A stretch of DNA of 64,000 nucleotides from Pseudomonas mosselii. GTDB lineage: Bacteria; Pseudomonadota; Gammaproteobacteria; Pseudomonadales; Pseudomonadaceae. Below, one piece after another: positions 1-8,391 of the stretch. Where the stretch lies: positions 558,001 through 622,000 of the forward strand of contig NZ_VAUO01000001.1 of the NCBI RefSeq assembly GCF_005796105.1, given 5' to 3'. A program made the position numbers and the translations under genes. The notes beneath the pieces are model-generated. The model was given only the letters and a program-made list of their open reading frames with translations, was not told where the DNA came from and made no database searches. The first letter of the stretch is position 1, and every line of letters begins with the position of its first letter.

Positions 1-977
1 TCGCTGGTAACGGCATGGTCATCAAAACGACTCACCACGGCCCATGGTCGTGCCATGCAGTTTATGAAATGTGTGCCGCGATGGATCTGCCAGTCGGCCT
101 GGTCAACATCATTCATGGCGCCGACGATCCAGGTCGCGCGCTGGTTGCAAGCGATGTTGATGGTATGTCGTTCACTGGCTCGGTCTCCGTAGGTCAGGAG
201 ATCATTCGCCAATTCAGCAATGGTGCATACCCACGCCCAGTGATCGCTGAAATGGGTGGTAAGAACCCGGTCATCGTAACCGACACGGCTGACCTGGAAA
301 TGGCGGCAGATGGTATTGTTTTCTCAGCCTTCGACCTGGTCGGTCAGAAATGCAGCGCCCTGTCGCGTGTCATCGCAACTCCGAAAGCCTACGAGCGTTT
401 GGTCGAATTGGTTGCTGAGCGCCGTAGCAAGCTTGTCATTGCCGAGCCTGCGGTCGAGAACAGCTTCGGTGGGCCGGTCGTCGAGAAACGGGCTGTCCAG
501 CGTTTCGAGGATGTCGTCAAAAAAGCCAAGGCTGGTGGGTTCCGTGTAGACGGCGGCGAGGTTCTGAATCAGGACGGCTACTTTGTTGACGCTACGGTCA
601 TCTCGGGTGTACCGGTAGATCACGAACTGGCGGTTACTGAGTATTTCCTGCCTTTGGTGTCGATCAGCGTTGTCCCTGATTTCAAAGCTGCGTTGAAAGC
701 AGCCAACGCCACCTCTATGGGGCTGACTGCAGGGATTTACACTGGTGACATCGAGGAAGCACGCACGTTCCTGCGTGAGATTGAAGCTGGCTGCGTCAAC
801 GTGAACGTTCCAGGTCATGCCACCACTGGCTGGTGGCCGGGGCCTCAGGCCTTCGGTGGCTGGAAGGCAAGTGGCTCGACTGGCAAGCAGGCTCTCGGCA
901 AGTGGTACGTGCAACAGTTCGCCCGGCAGCAGAGCCGTAAGACTGTGGCAGCGCTGGAGTCGCTGCTGGCTGAATAA
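1..977 (+). CDS. aldehyde dehydrogenase, P5C-dehydrogenase-like (5' end missing)
   Basis: NAD(P)-dependent aldehyde dehydrogenase superfamily, oxidising an aldehyde to its acid in the cytoplasm. The frame is open to the left edge (residues AGNG precede the first Met at 15), so the N-terminal part of the coenzyme domain lies outside the window. Counting from that Met, the general base is Glu79 in AEMGGKNP and the nucleophile is Cys113 in GQKCSAL. The C-terminal ATTGWWPGPQAFGGWKASG resembles 1-pyrroline-5-carboxylate dehydrogenases more than betaine- or vanillin-type enzymes. A glutamate-semialdehyde-like substrate would suit the glutamate-related genes at 16-34 kb, but that is inference. A 10-bp hairpin-forming repeat follows 87 nt after the stop. 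Confidence 0.85.
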   Translation, partial: AGNGMVIKTTHHGPWSCHAVYEMCAAMDLPVGLVNIIHGADDPGRALVASDVDGMSFTGSVSVGQEIIRQFSNGAYPRPVIAEMGGKNPVIVTDTADLEMAADGIVFSAFDLVGQKCSALSRVIATPKAYERLVELVAERRSKLVIAEPAVENSFGGPVVEKRAVQRFEDVVKKAKAGGFRVDGGEVLNQDGYFVDATVISGVPVDHELAVTEYFLPLVSISVVPDFKAALKAANATSMGLTAGIYTGDIEEARTFLREIEAGCVNVNVPGHATTGWWPGPQAFGGWKASGSTGKQALGKWYVQQFARQQSRKTVAALESLLAE

Positions 978-1063
978 TTTGATGTATACCTGGGGTGGGA
1001 ATTGAGCTCCCGCCCTAGGCCAAGTGAGACCCCCTTCCTTAGTGTTGGGAGGAGTGTGGGACT

Positions 1064-1084
1064 GACCAGAGCCTGGCTCTGGTC
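1064..1084 (+). terminator. stem-loop after aldehyde dehydrogenase
   Basis: GACCAGAG (1064-1071) pairs with CTCTGGTC (1077-1084) around a 5-nt loop. No T-run follows, so intrinsic termination is uncertain. It lies between the dehydrogenase and the APC permease. Confidence 0.4.
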
Positions 1085-1204
1085 GAGCCATCAGGCTGAC
1101 AAGAATCTAAAAAGCCTGCGTGCGTGAGGCGTCCCAGAGATTTTCCCTGCCAAAACAAATAAATCTTCGGCGAAAGGCGAAGTGACAAAAACCCTCACAG
1201 GAAA

Positions 1205-2686
1205 ATGAAAATGAGCTCAGTGCTGAACCATGCAAGTCCAACAGGGGAGTTGGCTTCCGAGGTGACGGACGCGCCAAAAACAGATTTCAAACTCAAAGGA
1301 AATATGGGGACACTCGATCTGGTGTTCACTGTATTGGCTTTCACAGCCCCGCTGGGTGTGGTGTTTGGTTTTTTGTCTTATAATATAAGTTATGGGATTG
1401 GTGTGCCTATTGCCTTTCTAGGCGTCACTGTTCTGATGATAATGTTTGCAGTAGGTTTCACTAACATGACTCGTCAGGTACCACGTCCAGGAGCGTTTTA
1501 TACTTATATTGCCGAGGGGCTTGGAAGGCCTCTGGGGCTTGGCGGGTCATTCCTTGCGCTAGTGACTTATGGGTTCAACATAGTTGCGGCTTTGGTGTTT
1601 GCTGGTATTGCAGTTAACAATTTTATAACTAGCTTTATTGGTGAGAGTGCGGTGGCATGGTGGGTTTGGTCGCTGCTTATGCTTGCGGTAGTTTGGGGGA
1701 TGAGCTACTTCAACGTGGAGTTTTCTGCCAAGGTTCTCACTGTGGTGCTGTTCCTTGAAGTGGTCGCAATAGTAATCTTCGATGTTGTAGTGTTGTACAA
1801 TGGTGGCCCTGAAGGGCACTCCATTGAGCCATGGAATCCCGTAAATCTTATGACGCCGACACTGGGTCTGCTCCTGCTATTCAGTGTTGGATTGTTTAAC
1901 GGGTTTGAAGCAACGGCGATTTATCGTGACGAGGTTCGTGATCCTATTAATACGATTCCTCGTGCTACTTATCTTGCGATTGTGTTTTTAGGTGTATTTT
2001 ACGCAATATCTTCATATGCCTTGATCACTTCTGCAGGTGTCTCGCATGCTGTGGCGAACGCGCAGGCTAACCCCGCTGGTATGATGCCAGACGCATTGCT
2101 TCGGTATTTCGGGGTGTTCGCCAATCAAGTGGTTGCTGCGCTTCTATTAACAAGTATGTTTGCTTCTACTCTTTCTCTTCAGAATATTCTTTCGCGCTAC
2201 ACTCATTCGTTGAGTGTTGACGGAGTTCTTCCGCGAATCCTGGCGACAGTTCACCCCAAGCATGGCTCTCCTTACATGTCAGCGATGGCAGTTGGTAGTT
2301 TCATTTTTGTCGCTTTGGTGATTTCGATCCTAACCAAAACCAAAGAAATGGCACTCTACGGAGCGGCAGTAGGTATTGCTTTTTACGGAATGCTGCTTCT
2401 GCTTTTCCTTACGTCGGTGGCAGTGCTGGTTTTCTTCCGGCGAAAAGGCGAAGGTTTTTCGTTCTGGAAGACCTTTGTCGCTCCTCTGATTGCTGCCATT
2501 GGTGTGGGAGCGGTAGTCGTTATCGCCTCAGCCAATATTGAGCTTCTTATTGATGCGCCTCACGTTATTATATGGTCGCTGGTAGCTTTGACTTATGTGG
2601 CGATCGGCTTGGGTGTTGTAATTGCTTTAGTGCTCAAGAAGAAAGGTTCAGCTACCTACGAAAGAATTGGTCGAAGAGTCGACTGA
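1205..2686 (+). CDS. APC family amino acid permease
   Basis: Inner-membrane amino acid/polyamine/organocation transporter of 493 aa with about 12 hydrophobic segments. The N-terminal KGNMGTLDLVFTVLAFTAPL and the central ATAIYRDEVRDP motif mark the APC superfamily. It is a paralogue of the permease at 20656, which shares the GNMG...LAF and YRDEVRDP blocks. The start could be ATG 1205 or ATG 1211; AGGA at about 1199-1202 is better spaced for 1211. The gene is visibly richer in A/T than the dehydrogenase genes on both sides, which may reflect separate acquisition or the usual bias of membrane genes. The substrate cannot be read from sequence; an amino acid or amine is likely. Confidence 0.85.
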   Translation: MKMSSVLNHASPTGELASEVTDAPKTDFKLKGNMGTLDLVFTVLAFTAPLGVVFGFLSYNISYGIGVPIAFLGVTVLMIMFAVGFTNMTRQVPRPGAFYTYIAEGLGRPLGLGGSFLALVTYGFNIVAALVFAGIAVNNFITSFIGESAVAWWVWSLLMLAVVWGMSYFNVEFSAKVLTVVLFLEVVAIVIFDVVVLYNGGPEGHSIEPWNPVNLMTPTLGLLLLFSVGLFNGFEATAIYRDEVRDPINTIPRATYLAIVFLGVFYAISSYALITSAGVSHAVANAQANPAGMMPDALLRYFGVFANQVVAALLLTSMFASTLSLQNILSRYTHSLSVDGVLPRILATVHPKHGSPYMSAMAVGSFIFVALVISILTKTKEMALYGAAVGIAFYGMLLLLFLTSVAVLVFFRRKGEGFSFWKTFVAPLIAAIGVGAVVVIASANIELLIDAPHVIIWSLVALTYVAIGLGVVIALVLKKKGSATYERIGRRVD

Positions 2687-2701
2687 TAAATAATGCTAAT
2701 G

Positions 2702-2724
2702 CCACCTGAGCCTCCTTCAGGTGG
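2702..2724 (+). terminator. stem-loop between permease and hydroxyacid dehydrogenase
   Basis: CCACCTGA (2702-2709) pairs with TCAGGTGG (2717-2724) around a 7-nt loop. No U-tract follows, so it may partially terminate or stabilise the permease mRNA. Confidence 0.4.
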
Positions 2725-2766
2725 TAGCCCTTCGCTGTGTGTTTCAATAAACTCAGGTATTAACAT

Positions 2767-3717
2767 ATGTCGACTATTGCCGATCGTGGCACCCTTTTGG
2801 TTGCTCCTCATCAATTTCCGCATCTTGAGCGTGAACAAAAATTAGCTGCTCAGTTTGGGTTGAAACTTGTAGCGGCTGTAGACCAGCAAGCCTTCACCGA
2901 CGGGATGGTCGATGCTGAAATCGTCATGGTCACCCCCTACGGTAAGGTTAACGAGGCCGAATTTGCGCGCATGACGCGTTGCAAAGCGGTGGTTCGTTAT
3001 GGCATTGGTTACGACAACATTGACGTAAAGGCTGCTGCTAAATACGGCGTTCCGGTTTCCATTGTCCCAGATGCCTCATCCGAAGAGGTTGCGGCGCATG
3101 CTCTGGCAATGGGGGTGGCCTTGGCTCGTCGTCTGCCGCATGGCCAAGCAGCTATTATGAACAATGGCTGGGCGGGGACTATTGCTTATGACACGCCCAA
3201 GCTTGCTGATCTTGAGGTGGGTATCCTCGGTATGGGGCGTATCGGTCGTCTGACTGCCGGTTGGTGGGCAAAGCTCGGTACCAAAGTGAAAGCCTATGAT
3301 CCGTTCGCGGAGTTTACTGATATCCCGAAGGCATCTTTGGAAGAAATCTTGGAGCAGTCCGATGTGGTCTCTCTGCATCTGCCTCTTAATGCCGATACCC
3401 GCAATATGATTTCCACCGAAGTGCTGAAGCGTATGCGTCCAGGTGCGGTCATCGTTAACGTATCTCGAGGCGGCCTCATCGATGAGCCTGCTTTGGCGGA
3501 AGCCCTGAGCTCGGGGCAAATCGCCGGCGCAGCATTGGACGTGTTTGCCAAAGAGCCACTGCCAGCTGACAGCCCGCTGCGCGATGCACCGAACCTCATC
3601 CTGACCCCGCACATTGCTTGGCGTTCGAACACCTCGCTGGGCGCTCTGCAGGACGGCGCGGTTGATCGAGCGCGTAAGGCGCTGTTTGGCGAGCAGATGC
3701 CAGACGTAGTCAGCTAA
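2767..3717 (+). CDS. D-isomer-specific 2-hydroxyacid dehydrogenase
   Basis: NAD(P)-dependent 2-hydroxyacid dehydrogenase of the SerA/CtBP family, 316 aa. It would interconvert a 2-keto acid and a D-2-hydroxy acid in the cytoplasm. The Rossmann motif GMGRIG is near residues 156-161. The catalytic triad of the family is visible as Arg in VSRGGLID, Glu in AKEPLP and His in LTPHIAW. The N-terminal part (VRYGIGYDNID, then SSEEVAAHALA) matches the substrate domain of phosphoglycerate/CtBP-type members. With glycolate and glyoxylate genes nearby, glyoxylate or hydroxypyruvate reduction is possible but unproven. The SDR gene follows after a 74-nt gap holding a stem-loop. Confidence 0.85.
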   Translation: MSTIADRGTLLVAPHQFPHLEREQKLAAQFGLKLVAAVDQQAFTDGMVDAEIVMVTPYGKVNEAEFARMTRCKAVVRYGIGYDNIDVKAAAKYGVPVSIVPDASSEEVAAHALAMGVALARRLPHGQAAIMNNGWAGTIAYDTPKLADLEVGILGMGRIGRLTAGWWAKLGTKVKAYDPFAEFTDIPKASLEEILEQSDVVSLHLPLNADTRNMISTEVLKRMRPGAVIVNVSRGGLIDEPALAEALSSGQIAGAALDVFAKEPLPADSPLRDAPNLILTPHIAWRSNTSLGALQDGAVDRARKALFGEQMPDVVS

Positions 3718-3727
3718 GCCCGGCCCC

Positions 3728-3756
3728 GAGCGTGCTAGAGTGGTTCTGGCACGCTC
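3728..3756 (+). terminator. intergenic stem-loop
   Basis: GAGCGTGC (3728-3735) pairs perfectly with GCACGCTC (3749-3756). The loop can extend with AGA/TCT. There is no T-run. It sits between two co-directional genes and could attenuate or stabilise the transcript. Confidence 0.4.
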
Positions 3757-3791
3757 CCTGGTTCGTTTGAACTGTGTTGTTGGAGTAAGTC

Positions 3792-4538
3792 ATGTTAGAG
3801 AAAAAGGTAGTCCTCATCACCGGCGCCGCAAAAGGTATGGGTGAGTCTCACGCTCGGATCTGTGCGGGTTACGGCGCAATTGTTGTTCTGGCTGATCTGG
3901 ATCTGAATGGCGAGGCCGTTGCACAAAGTATCCGAGAAGCTGGTGGCCAGGCTAGCTTTTACAAGTTGAACGTGACCAGCCCTGAAAACTGGAAAAGCGT
4001 TATCGATGCTATTTTGAAAGAGCACAGCCGCCTGGATGGGCTGGTGAATAATGCTGGCATCGTAGTCTCGAAACCGACTGAAGAAATCACAGAAGCTGAA
4101 TTGAATCTGTGTATTGATGTGAACTTCAAAGGTACCTTCTTCGGTTGCCAGGCCGCATTACCTGCTTTCCAGGCTGCCGGTGGTGGCTCCATCGTGAATA
4201 TCTCCTCCACCTCGGGCATGGTTGCGAACCTGCCTGGCCTTAGCGTGTATTGTGCAACCAAGGCCGCTGTTCGACTGTTTACTAAAGCTGTGGCACTGGA
4301 TTATGCAAATTATGGTATTCGGGCAAACTCCGTCCACCCGGGCACCATTGAAACTCCGATGGTGGCGGAATACTTAGCTGATAAGAGCACAGAAGAGTTG
4401 CTGGCTGGTGCGGCCATTCTTAAACGTGTAGGAAAGGCTTCGGAAGTATCAGAGACGGTGGCATTCCTGCTCTCTGATCGCTCGTCGTACATGACAGGCA
4501 GCGAGTTGGTAGTGGATGGTGGTGTCACTGCTCAGTAA
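3792..4538 (+). CDS. SDR family oxidoreductase
   Basis: Classical short-chain dehydrogenase/reductase of 248 aa, typical length. The cofactor motif TGAAKGMG is at residues 10-17, NNAGI near 86-90, and the catalytic Ser (NISSTSG) and Tyr-Lys (YCATK) near 138-157. It ends in the usual SDR C-terminus MTGSELVVDGG. Cytoplasmic NAD(P)-linked alcohol/ketone interconversion; the substrate is unknown. GGAG lies a few bases before the ATG. A strong intrinsic terminator at 4591-4641 ends the transcript. Confidence 0.88.
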   Translation: MLEKKVVLITGAAKGMGESHARICAGYGAIVVLADLDLNGEAVAQSIREAGGQASFYKLNVTSPENWKSVIDAILKEHSRLDGLVNNAGIVVSKPTEEITEAELNLCIDVNFKGTFFGCQAALPAFQAAGGGSIVNISSTSGMVANLPGLSVYCATKAAVRLFTKAVALDYANYGIRANSVHPGTIETPMVAEYLADKSTEELLAGAAILKRVGKASEVSETVAFLLSDRSSYMTGSELVVDGGVTAQ

Positions 4539-4590
4539 AACTGCTTCAGTGCTGTAACGTTAATTTTAGTTGATATGCTCACCCTCTTTG

Positions 4591-4641
4591 CATAGCAAAC
4601 TCTCTGTTTATTGGTCGGCAGAGTGGTTGCTATGCTTTTTT
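4591..4641 (+). terminator. Rho-independent terminator of the SDR transcript
   Basis: GCATAGCAA (4591-4599) pairs with TTGCTATGC (4627-4635), with an inner CTCTG/CAGAG stem, and six Ts follow at 4636-4641. Confidence 0.8.
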
Positions 4642-4646
4642 GCATT

Positions 4647-4721
4647 TGTGCCAAACTGCCGTCGCAATTGGATTTGCCAAAGATATTTGGTTTGTTGGTT
4701 GAGTCAAACTGGCACATTTTT
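4647..4721 (+). terminator. second terminator-like structure (possible small RNA 3' end)
   Basis: TGTGCCA (4647-4653) pairs with TGGCACA (4710-4716), followed by TTTTT at 4717-4721. The long loop contains CCAAA-gata-TTTGG, a nested stem. It could be an attenuator or a compact structured RNA. Confidence 0.4.
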
Positions 4722-4819
4722 CCGAAGCATTCTCCGCTTACTTTTTATATGCTTTATGCACTGGATCACGGATGTTATGGCCATGCTTAAGGCAGACACT
4801 GCGCTTTACTCACCTTTTG

Positions 4820-4855
4820 CCAGGGGGCGGACATTCCAACCCCTGGTTTCTTTTT
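4820..4855 (+). terminator. third terminator-like hairpin in the 4539-4958 gap
   Basis: CCAGGGG (4820-4826) pairs with CCCCTGG (4840-4846), followed by TTTCTTTTT. No convincing protein gene lies in 4539-4958. A transcript ending here would have to start inside the gap, so a small RNA is possible. Confidence 0.55.
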
Positions 4856-4958
4856 CGTGAGCCGACATTTTGAGCTACGCTGGGATCTTTCAATATAGCT
4901 CCTCGCTCCATGCCACTAGGCTGCGGGCAGGCGGCCCTTAACGTGCAGCAGGTGAAAA

Positions 4959-5570
4959 ATGGAAAAGCCTCGAGTTGAGCAGTTGATTTTCTTGCCAGGT
5001 GCGTCGGGGCGAGTTGAATTCTGGCAGCCCTTGGCTAGCGCGTTGGAGTGTACCGCAGAGCAGATTTTTTTCGGGTATCCTGGGTTTGGAGGCGTTCCCG
5101 ATGACCCTGAAGTCCAGGGGCTTTCTGATATCGTAGGACGCGTCGTATCACTGATCGATAAACCTACTGCGCTGATCGCTCAATCCATGGGTGGCGTAGT
5201 AGCAGTACAAGCCGCGAACGCGTGTTCAGGGCTGGTCTCTCACTTGGTTTTGACAGTCACATCCGGTGGCTTGGATATGAGCTCTTTTGGTGTTAGAGAC
5301 TGGCGAGCGGACTTCAAGCATCAGTATGCATTTCCTAGCTGGTTTACGGGTTTTTCTTCTGATCTAACTGAAGAGATTAGCAGGATTGGCGCTCGAACCT
5401 TACTGCTTTGGGGTGACCAAGATCCTTACAGTCCGAAGGCGATTGGACGAAAGTTGGCCTCATTGATACCAGTCTCGGAACTGCATATTCTCCCTGATGG
5501 TGATCATGACTTGGGATGCAACAAGGCCAATGAGATTTCGGCGCTGATCGACATGCATCTCAAATCATGA
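4959..5570 (+). CDS. small alpha/beta hydrolase
   Basis: Alpha/beta-hydrolase-fold protein of 203 aa, shorter than the usual 250-300 and apparently lacking much of the lid. The oxyanion region is LPGASG near residue 12, the nucleophile Ser is in AQSMGG near 72, the acid Asp in LLWGDQDP near 151, and the His in LPDGDHDLG near 180. Probably a cytoplasmic esterase or thioesterase; the substrate is unknown. It stands alone, after a terminator-rich gap and convergent with the MFS gene, whose end is only 15 nt away. Confidence 0.75.
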   Translation: MEKPRVEQLIFLPGASGRVEFWQPLASALECTAEQIFFGYPGFGGVPDDPEVQGLSDIVGRVVSLIDKPTALIAQSMGGVVAVQAANACSGLVSHLVLTVTSGGLDMSSFGVRDWRADFKHQYAFPSWFTGFSSDLTEEISRIGARTLLLWGDQDPYSPKAIGRKLASLIPVSELHILPDGDHDLGCNKANEISALIDMHLKS

Positions 5571-5585
5571 CTCACGATTCCCAAA

Positions 5586-6764
5586 TTATTTCCCCGCTTC
5601 AGCTGCTCTTTTCTCGAGTGCCCTAGCTACCCCGTAAATCAGGCAGCCCGCCAGGGCCATTGCTGCGCCCACGTAGCCTGTAGAAGTCCAACCCCAGCCG
5701 GCGTTGATGGCGAGACCACAGATCCAAGGGCCAAGCGCGTTGGCAAAATTAAGGGCGGCATGGTTTGAAGCTGCAACCAGTGATTGCCCGTGCTTGCTGA
5801 CATCCATGAGTCTCATTTGGAGGGCAGGGGTGAGTGCCACCATGCAGCCCAGCAGTAGCGCCCCAAACGTGACCCCTATCTTCGACGTCGATAGCAGAGG
5901 GAATGCGAATAGCACGACGACACTGAAAATCATCACTTGGTTTACAGCGAGGAATTTGTATTTATCGTATAACCAGCCACCAGCAAGGTTGCCGATCATG
6001 GTTCCGATGCCAAAGACGGCAAGCATCGGTGCAATCCAGTTTTCGCTGAGTCCGGTGACATGCAGGACGGTTGGTGCGAGGTAGCTGTAGACCCCAAACA
6101 TGCCCGAAAAGCCAATGGCCCCAATTGCCAAGGCCAGCCATACCTGGGTGCTCTTGAACGATGCGATCTCCGCCTTGAAATTCATTCGGGCTTCATTCTC
6201 CACGTTAGGGGCGTGGCGGTAGAGCAAGATGAGGCTCAGAACACTCAAGACGGTGATGCTGCCAAACACCCAGCGCCACCCGAGCGCCTGGCCCAGGTAT
6301 GTCGCTCCTGGTGCTCCAAGCAAAATGGCCGCAGTGACGCCAAGCAAAATACGACTTACAGCTTTTCCCCGTTTGTTAAACGGTGCCATCGAAGCAGCAA
6401 TCGTCGCGGCAACGCCAAAGTATGCCGCGTGAGGGAAGCCTGCTATCAGGCGTGAGATCAAAAGTGTTTCATAGTTCGGTGCGAGCAGGCTGAGTGCGTT
6501 AGAAACGGTGTAGATTCCGAGTAGGAACAGGATCAGATTCCGTTTCTTAAGGTAGACGCCAACAAACACCATAATAGGTGCGCCGATGACTACGCCCAAC
6601 GCGTAAGCGCTGATTAGATGTGCAACGGTTGTTTCTGGCCTAGCAAAGGCGGCGGACAGGTTAGAAAGCAATCCCATTACCGCAAATTCCCCAGTACATA
6701 GCGAAAATACGCCAAGAATCAGGGCGAGCTCTACAAGGGTCTTTTGATTTCTGAAGATCGACAA
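5586..6764 (-). CDS. MFS transporter, DHA1 (AraJ-like) family
   Basis: Major facilitator of the DHA1/AraJ group with about 12 membrane segments. The N-terminal CTGEFAVMGLLSNLSAAF matches the TEF.VMGLLP block of these exporters. I place the start at the TTG at 6764 (product begins MSIFRNQKT), because GAGG precedes it by 8 nt. The longer GTG start at 6800 has no ribosome site and would add 12 residues. Its upstream gap carries a perfect GATAA-N7-TTATC palindrome at 7006-7022, shared with three other promoters here. The role is probably proton-driven efflux or exchange of a sugar- or drug-like compound. Confidence 0.82.
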   Translation of the reverse strand: MSIFRNQKTLVELALILGVFSLCTGEFAVMGLLSNLSAAFARPETTVAHLISAYALGVVIGAPIMVFVGVYLKKRNLILFLLGIYTVSNALSLLAPNYETLLISRLIAGFPHAAYFGVAATIAASMAPFNKRGKAVSRILLGVTAAILLGAPGATYLGQALGWRWVFGSITVLSVLSLILLYRHAPNVENEARMNFKAEIASFKSTQVWLALAIGAIGFSGMFGVYSYLAPTVLHVTGLSENWIAPMLAVFGIGTMIGNLAGGWLYDKYKFLAVNQVMIFSVVVLFAFPLLSTSKIGVTFGALLLGCMVALTPALQMRLMDVSKHGQSLVAASNHAALNFANALGPWICGLAINAGWGWTSTGYVGAAMALAGCLIYGVARALEKRAAEAGK

Positions 6765-7005
6765 AGCACACACCTCACAAGGTAACGAGCAAAGCCGCAC
6801 AGTAGAGGCAGAACTCTACGAGTACGGTTTGTTTTTAGGCGCTCGCTGCGCCCAGCGCTCAAAGCTGGCTATAAGAAGATAAGCGTGTTCAAGGCTTTTG
6901 TGTGTTTTGTGCCTGTGACCTCGACTCCGGCGCAAGTTAACATATAGGTGTCGGGTGTTGAAGGGGGGCGAGATTGTTTGCTGAATCTCATTGGTGTTCA
7001 GTGCT

Positions 7006-7022
7006 GATAATTTTAAATTATC
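7006..7022. promoter_or_regulatory. LysR-type palindrome, site D
   Basis: Perfect GATAA-TTTTAAA-TTATC in the 6765-7111 gap upstream of the minus-strand MFS gene. The same GATAA-N7-TTATC element occurs at 20393, 23205 and 39976. Unlike those sites, no clear GACG element lies 29 nt further on, on either strand. Confidence 0.6.
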
Positions 7023-7046
7023 ATTGGTTTTCTAAGGTGCTGAGGA

Positions 7047-7092
7047 AAGCCAAGAGCGGTGCTGCAGATGCGGACTTTAGGGCTCTTGGCTT
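7047..7092 (-). terminator. hairpin after glcF
   Basis: AAGCCAAGAGC (7047-7057) is the exact reverse complement of GCTCTTGGCTT (7082-7092), an 11-bp stem 20 nt past the glcF stop. It probably ends the glcDEF transcript, although no clear T-run follows on the minus strand. Confidence 0.55.
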
Positions 7093-7111
7093 GCATTGCC
7101 TGTCAATGCTA

Positions 7112-8383
7112 TTAGCTAAACGGCGGGAACATTTCTTCTGGCTTGAGTTCTTGCGCGGTATTTTCTGGTTGCAATCCTTCTTCTACTATTTCAATCCAGT
7201 GCTTTACGGGTTTTTTTCTGGCGCCACTTAAGTGGGTTTGGCAACCAATATTGGCCGTGACGATTTGGTCGGGCTTTCCACTTTCTAACGCCTTTAGCTT
7301 GTTTTCACGTAATTGGGTTGATAGTTCAGGCTGCGTAATCGAGTAAGTGCCTGCTGAGCCGCAGCATAGGTGGCCGTCTGGAACATTTGTCATTGTGAAA
7401 CCAAACCGGGTGAGAATGTTCTCGACGGCTCCCCCTAACTTTTGTGCGTGTTGAAGGGTGCAGGGGCAGTGGAAGGCGATGCGCTGGTTCGCGCTAATTT
7501 TCAAGCTTTCGATTGGCTCTGCTCGAATGACTTCGGCAAGATCCTTGGCTAGAGAGCTGACGACTCGAGCTTTTTCTGCATAGAGCGCGTCTTCTTCCAG
7601 CAAGTGGCCGTAGTCACGAACGAATGCGCCGCACCCGCTTGCAGTTTGGACAATTGCCTCGACCCCTTTCTGTATTACTGGCCACCATGCATCTATGTTT
7701 CTTTTGGCTCGCTCTAAACCTTTGGTTTGTGCGTTTAGATGATAATCAACAGCCCCGCAGCATCCGGCTTCCGGAGCATTAATCACCGAAATTCCCAGTC
7801 TATCTAGCACCCTGGCGGCAGCCGCATTCGTGTTCGGTGATAAGGTTGGTTGAACACAACCTTCTAGCATCAAGACCTTGCGATCGTGATGTACACGAGG
7901 CCTTGGCTTTGGTGCGGTGGGCAAGGATGGTAATTTGCGTTTCAAGCTTTCTGGAAGTAACGGCCTGAGAACCATCCCTGTTGAGCACAAGGTCTTGAAC
8001 AATGCGGGGCGTGGAATGACCGTTCGGATGCCAGCACGTAATGCCCTCTCGAAGAGCGGTCTTGGCACTTCTGCCTCGACAACGCTACGACCTATATCCA
8101 GGAGATTGTGATATTGCACACCTGAAGGGCAGGTTGTTTCACAGTTTCGGCATGACAAGCATCGATCTAGGTGCTTCTGGGTTTTAGCAGTTACTTCGTT
8201 GCCTTCAAGTACCTGTTTGATGAGATAGATGCGGCCTCGCGGCCCATCGAGCTCATCACCTAATAACTGGTAGGTTGGGCATGTTGCTGTGCAAAAGCCG
8301 CAGTGCACACAGGAACGGAGGATTTTTTCAGCTTCTTCTGCTCTTGGCAGATTTTTGGCTTCTTGACTGAGTACGGTCTGCAT
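7112..8383 (-). CDS. glcF: glycolate oxidase iron-sulfur subunit GlcF
   Basis: Iron-sulfur subunit of membrane-associated glycolate oxidase (glycolate to glyoxylate, electrons to the quinone pool), 423 aa. Two 4Fe-4S ferredoxin motifs are visible: Cys25/28/31/35 (CVHCGFCTATCP) and Cys75/78/81/85 (CLSCRNCETTCP). Two CCG domains follow (EAGCCGAVDYHL and HLCCGSAGTYS), as in GlcF/LutA-type heterodisulfide-reductase-like proteins. It is the last gene of the glcD-glcE-glcF operon, 8 nt after glcE. No glcG follows directly; GlcG-like proteins occur instead at 27368 and 61441. Confidence 0.95.
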   Translation of the reverse strand: MQTVLSQEAKNLPRAEEAEKILRSCVHCGFCTATCPTYQLLGDELDGPRGRIYLIKQVLEGNEVTAKTQKHLDRCLSCRNCETTCPSGVQYHNLLDIGRSVVEAEVPRPLFERALRAGIRTVIPRPALFKTLCSTGMVLRPLLPESLKRKLPSLPTAPKPRPRVHHDRKVLMLEGCVQPTLSPNTNAAAARVLDRLGISVINAPEAGCCGAVDYHLNAQTKGLERAKRNIDAWWPVIQKGVEAIVQTASGCGAFVRDYGHLLEEDALYAEKARVVSSLAKDLAEVIRAEPIESLKISANQRIAFHCPCTLQHAQKLGGAVENILTRFGFTMTNVPDGHLCCGSAGTYSITQPELSTQLRENKLKALESGKPDQIVTANIGCQTHLSGARKKPVKHWIEIVEEGLQPENTAQELKPEEMFPPFS

Positions 8384-8391
8384 GTGATGTC

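Noticed and set aside
324..1091. Antisense protein gene opposite the aldehyde dehydrogenase
   Set aside because: It is a long open frame opposite a conserved gene, with no recognisable family or ribosome site. The similar long frame opposite gcl (13638-15539) was rejected for the same reason.
3747..3762. Sigma-54 promoter (TGGCACG) before the SDR gene
   Set aside because: The -12 element is CTGGT rather than TTGC, and the TGGCACG bases are part of the intergenic stem.
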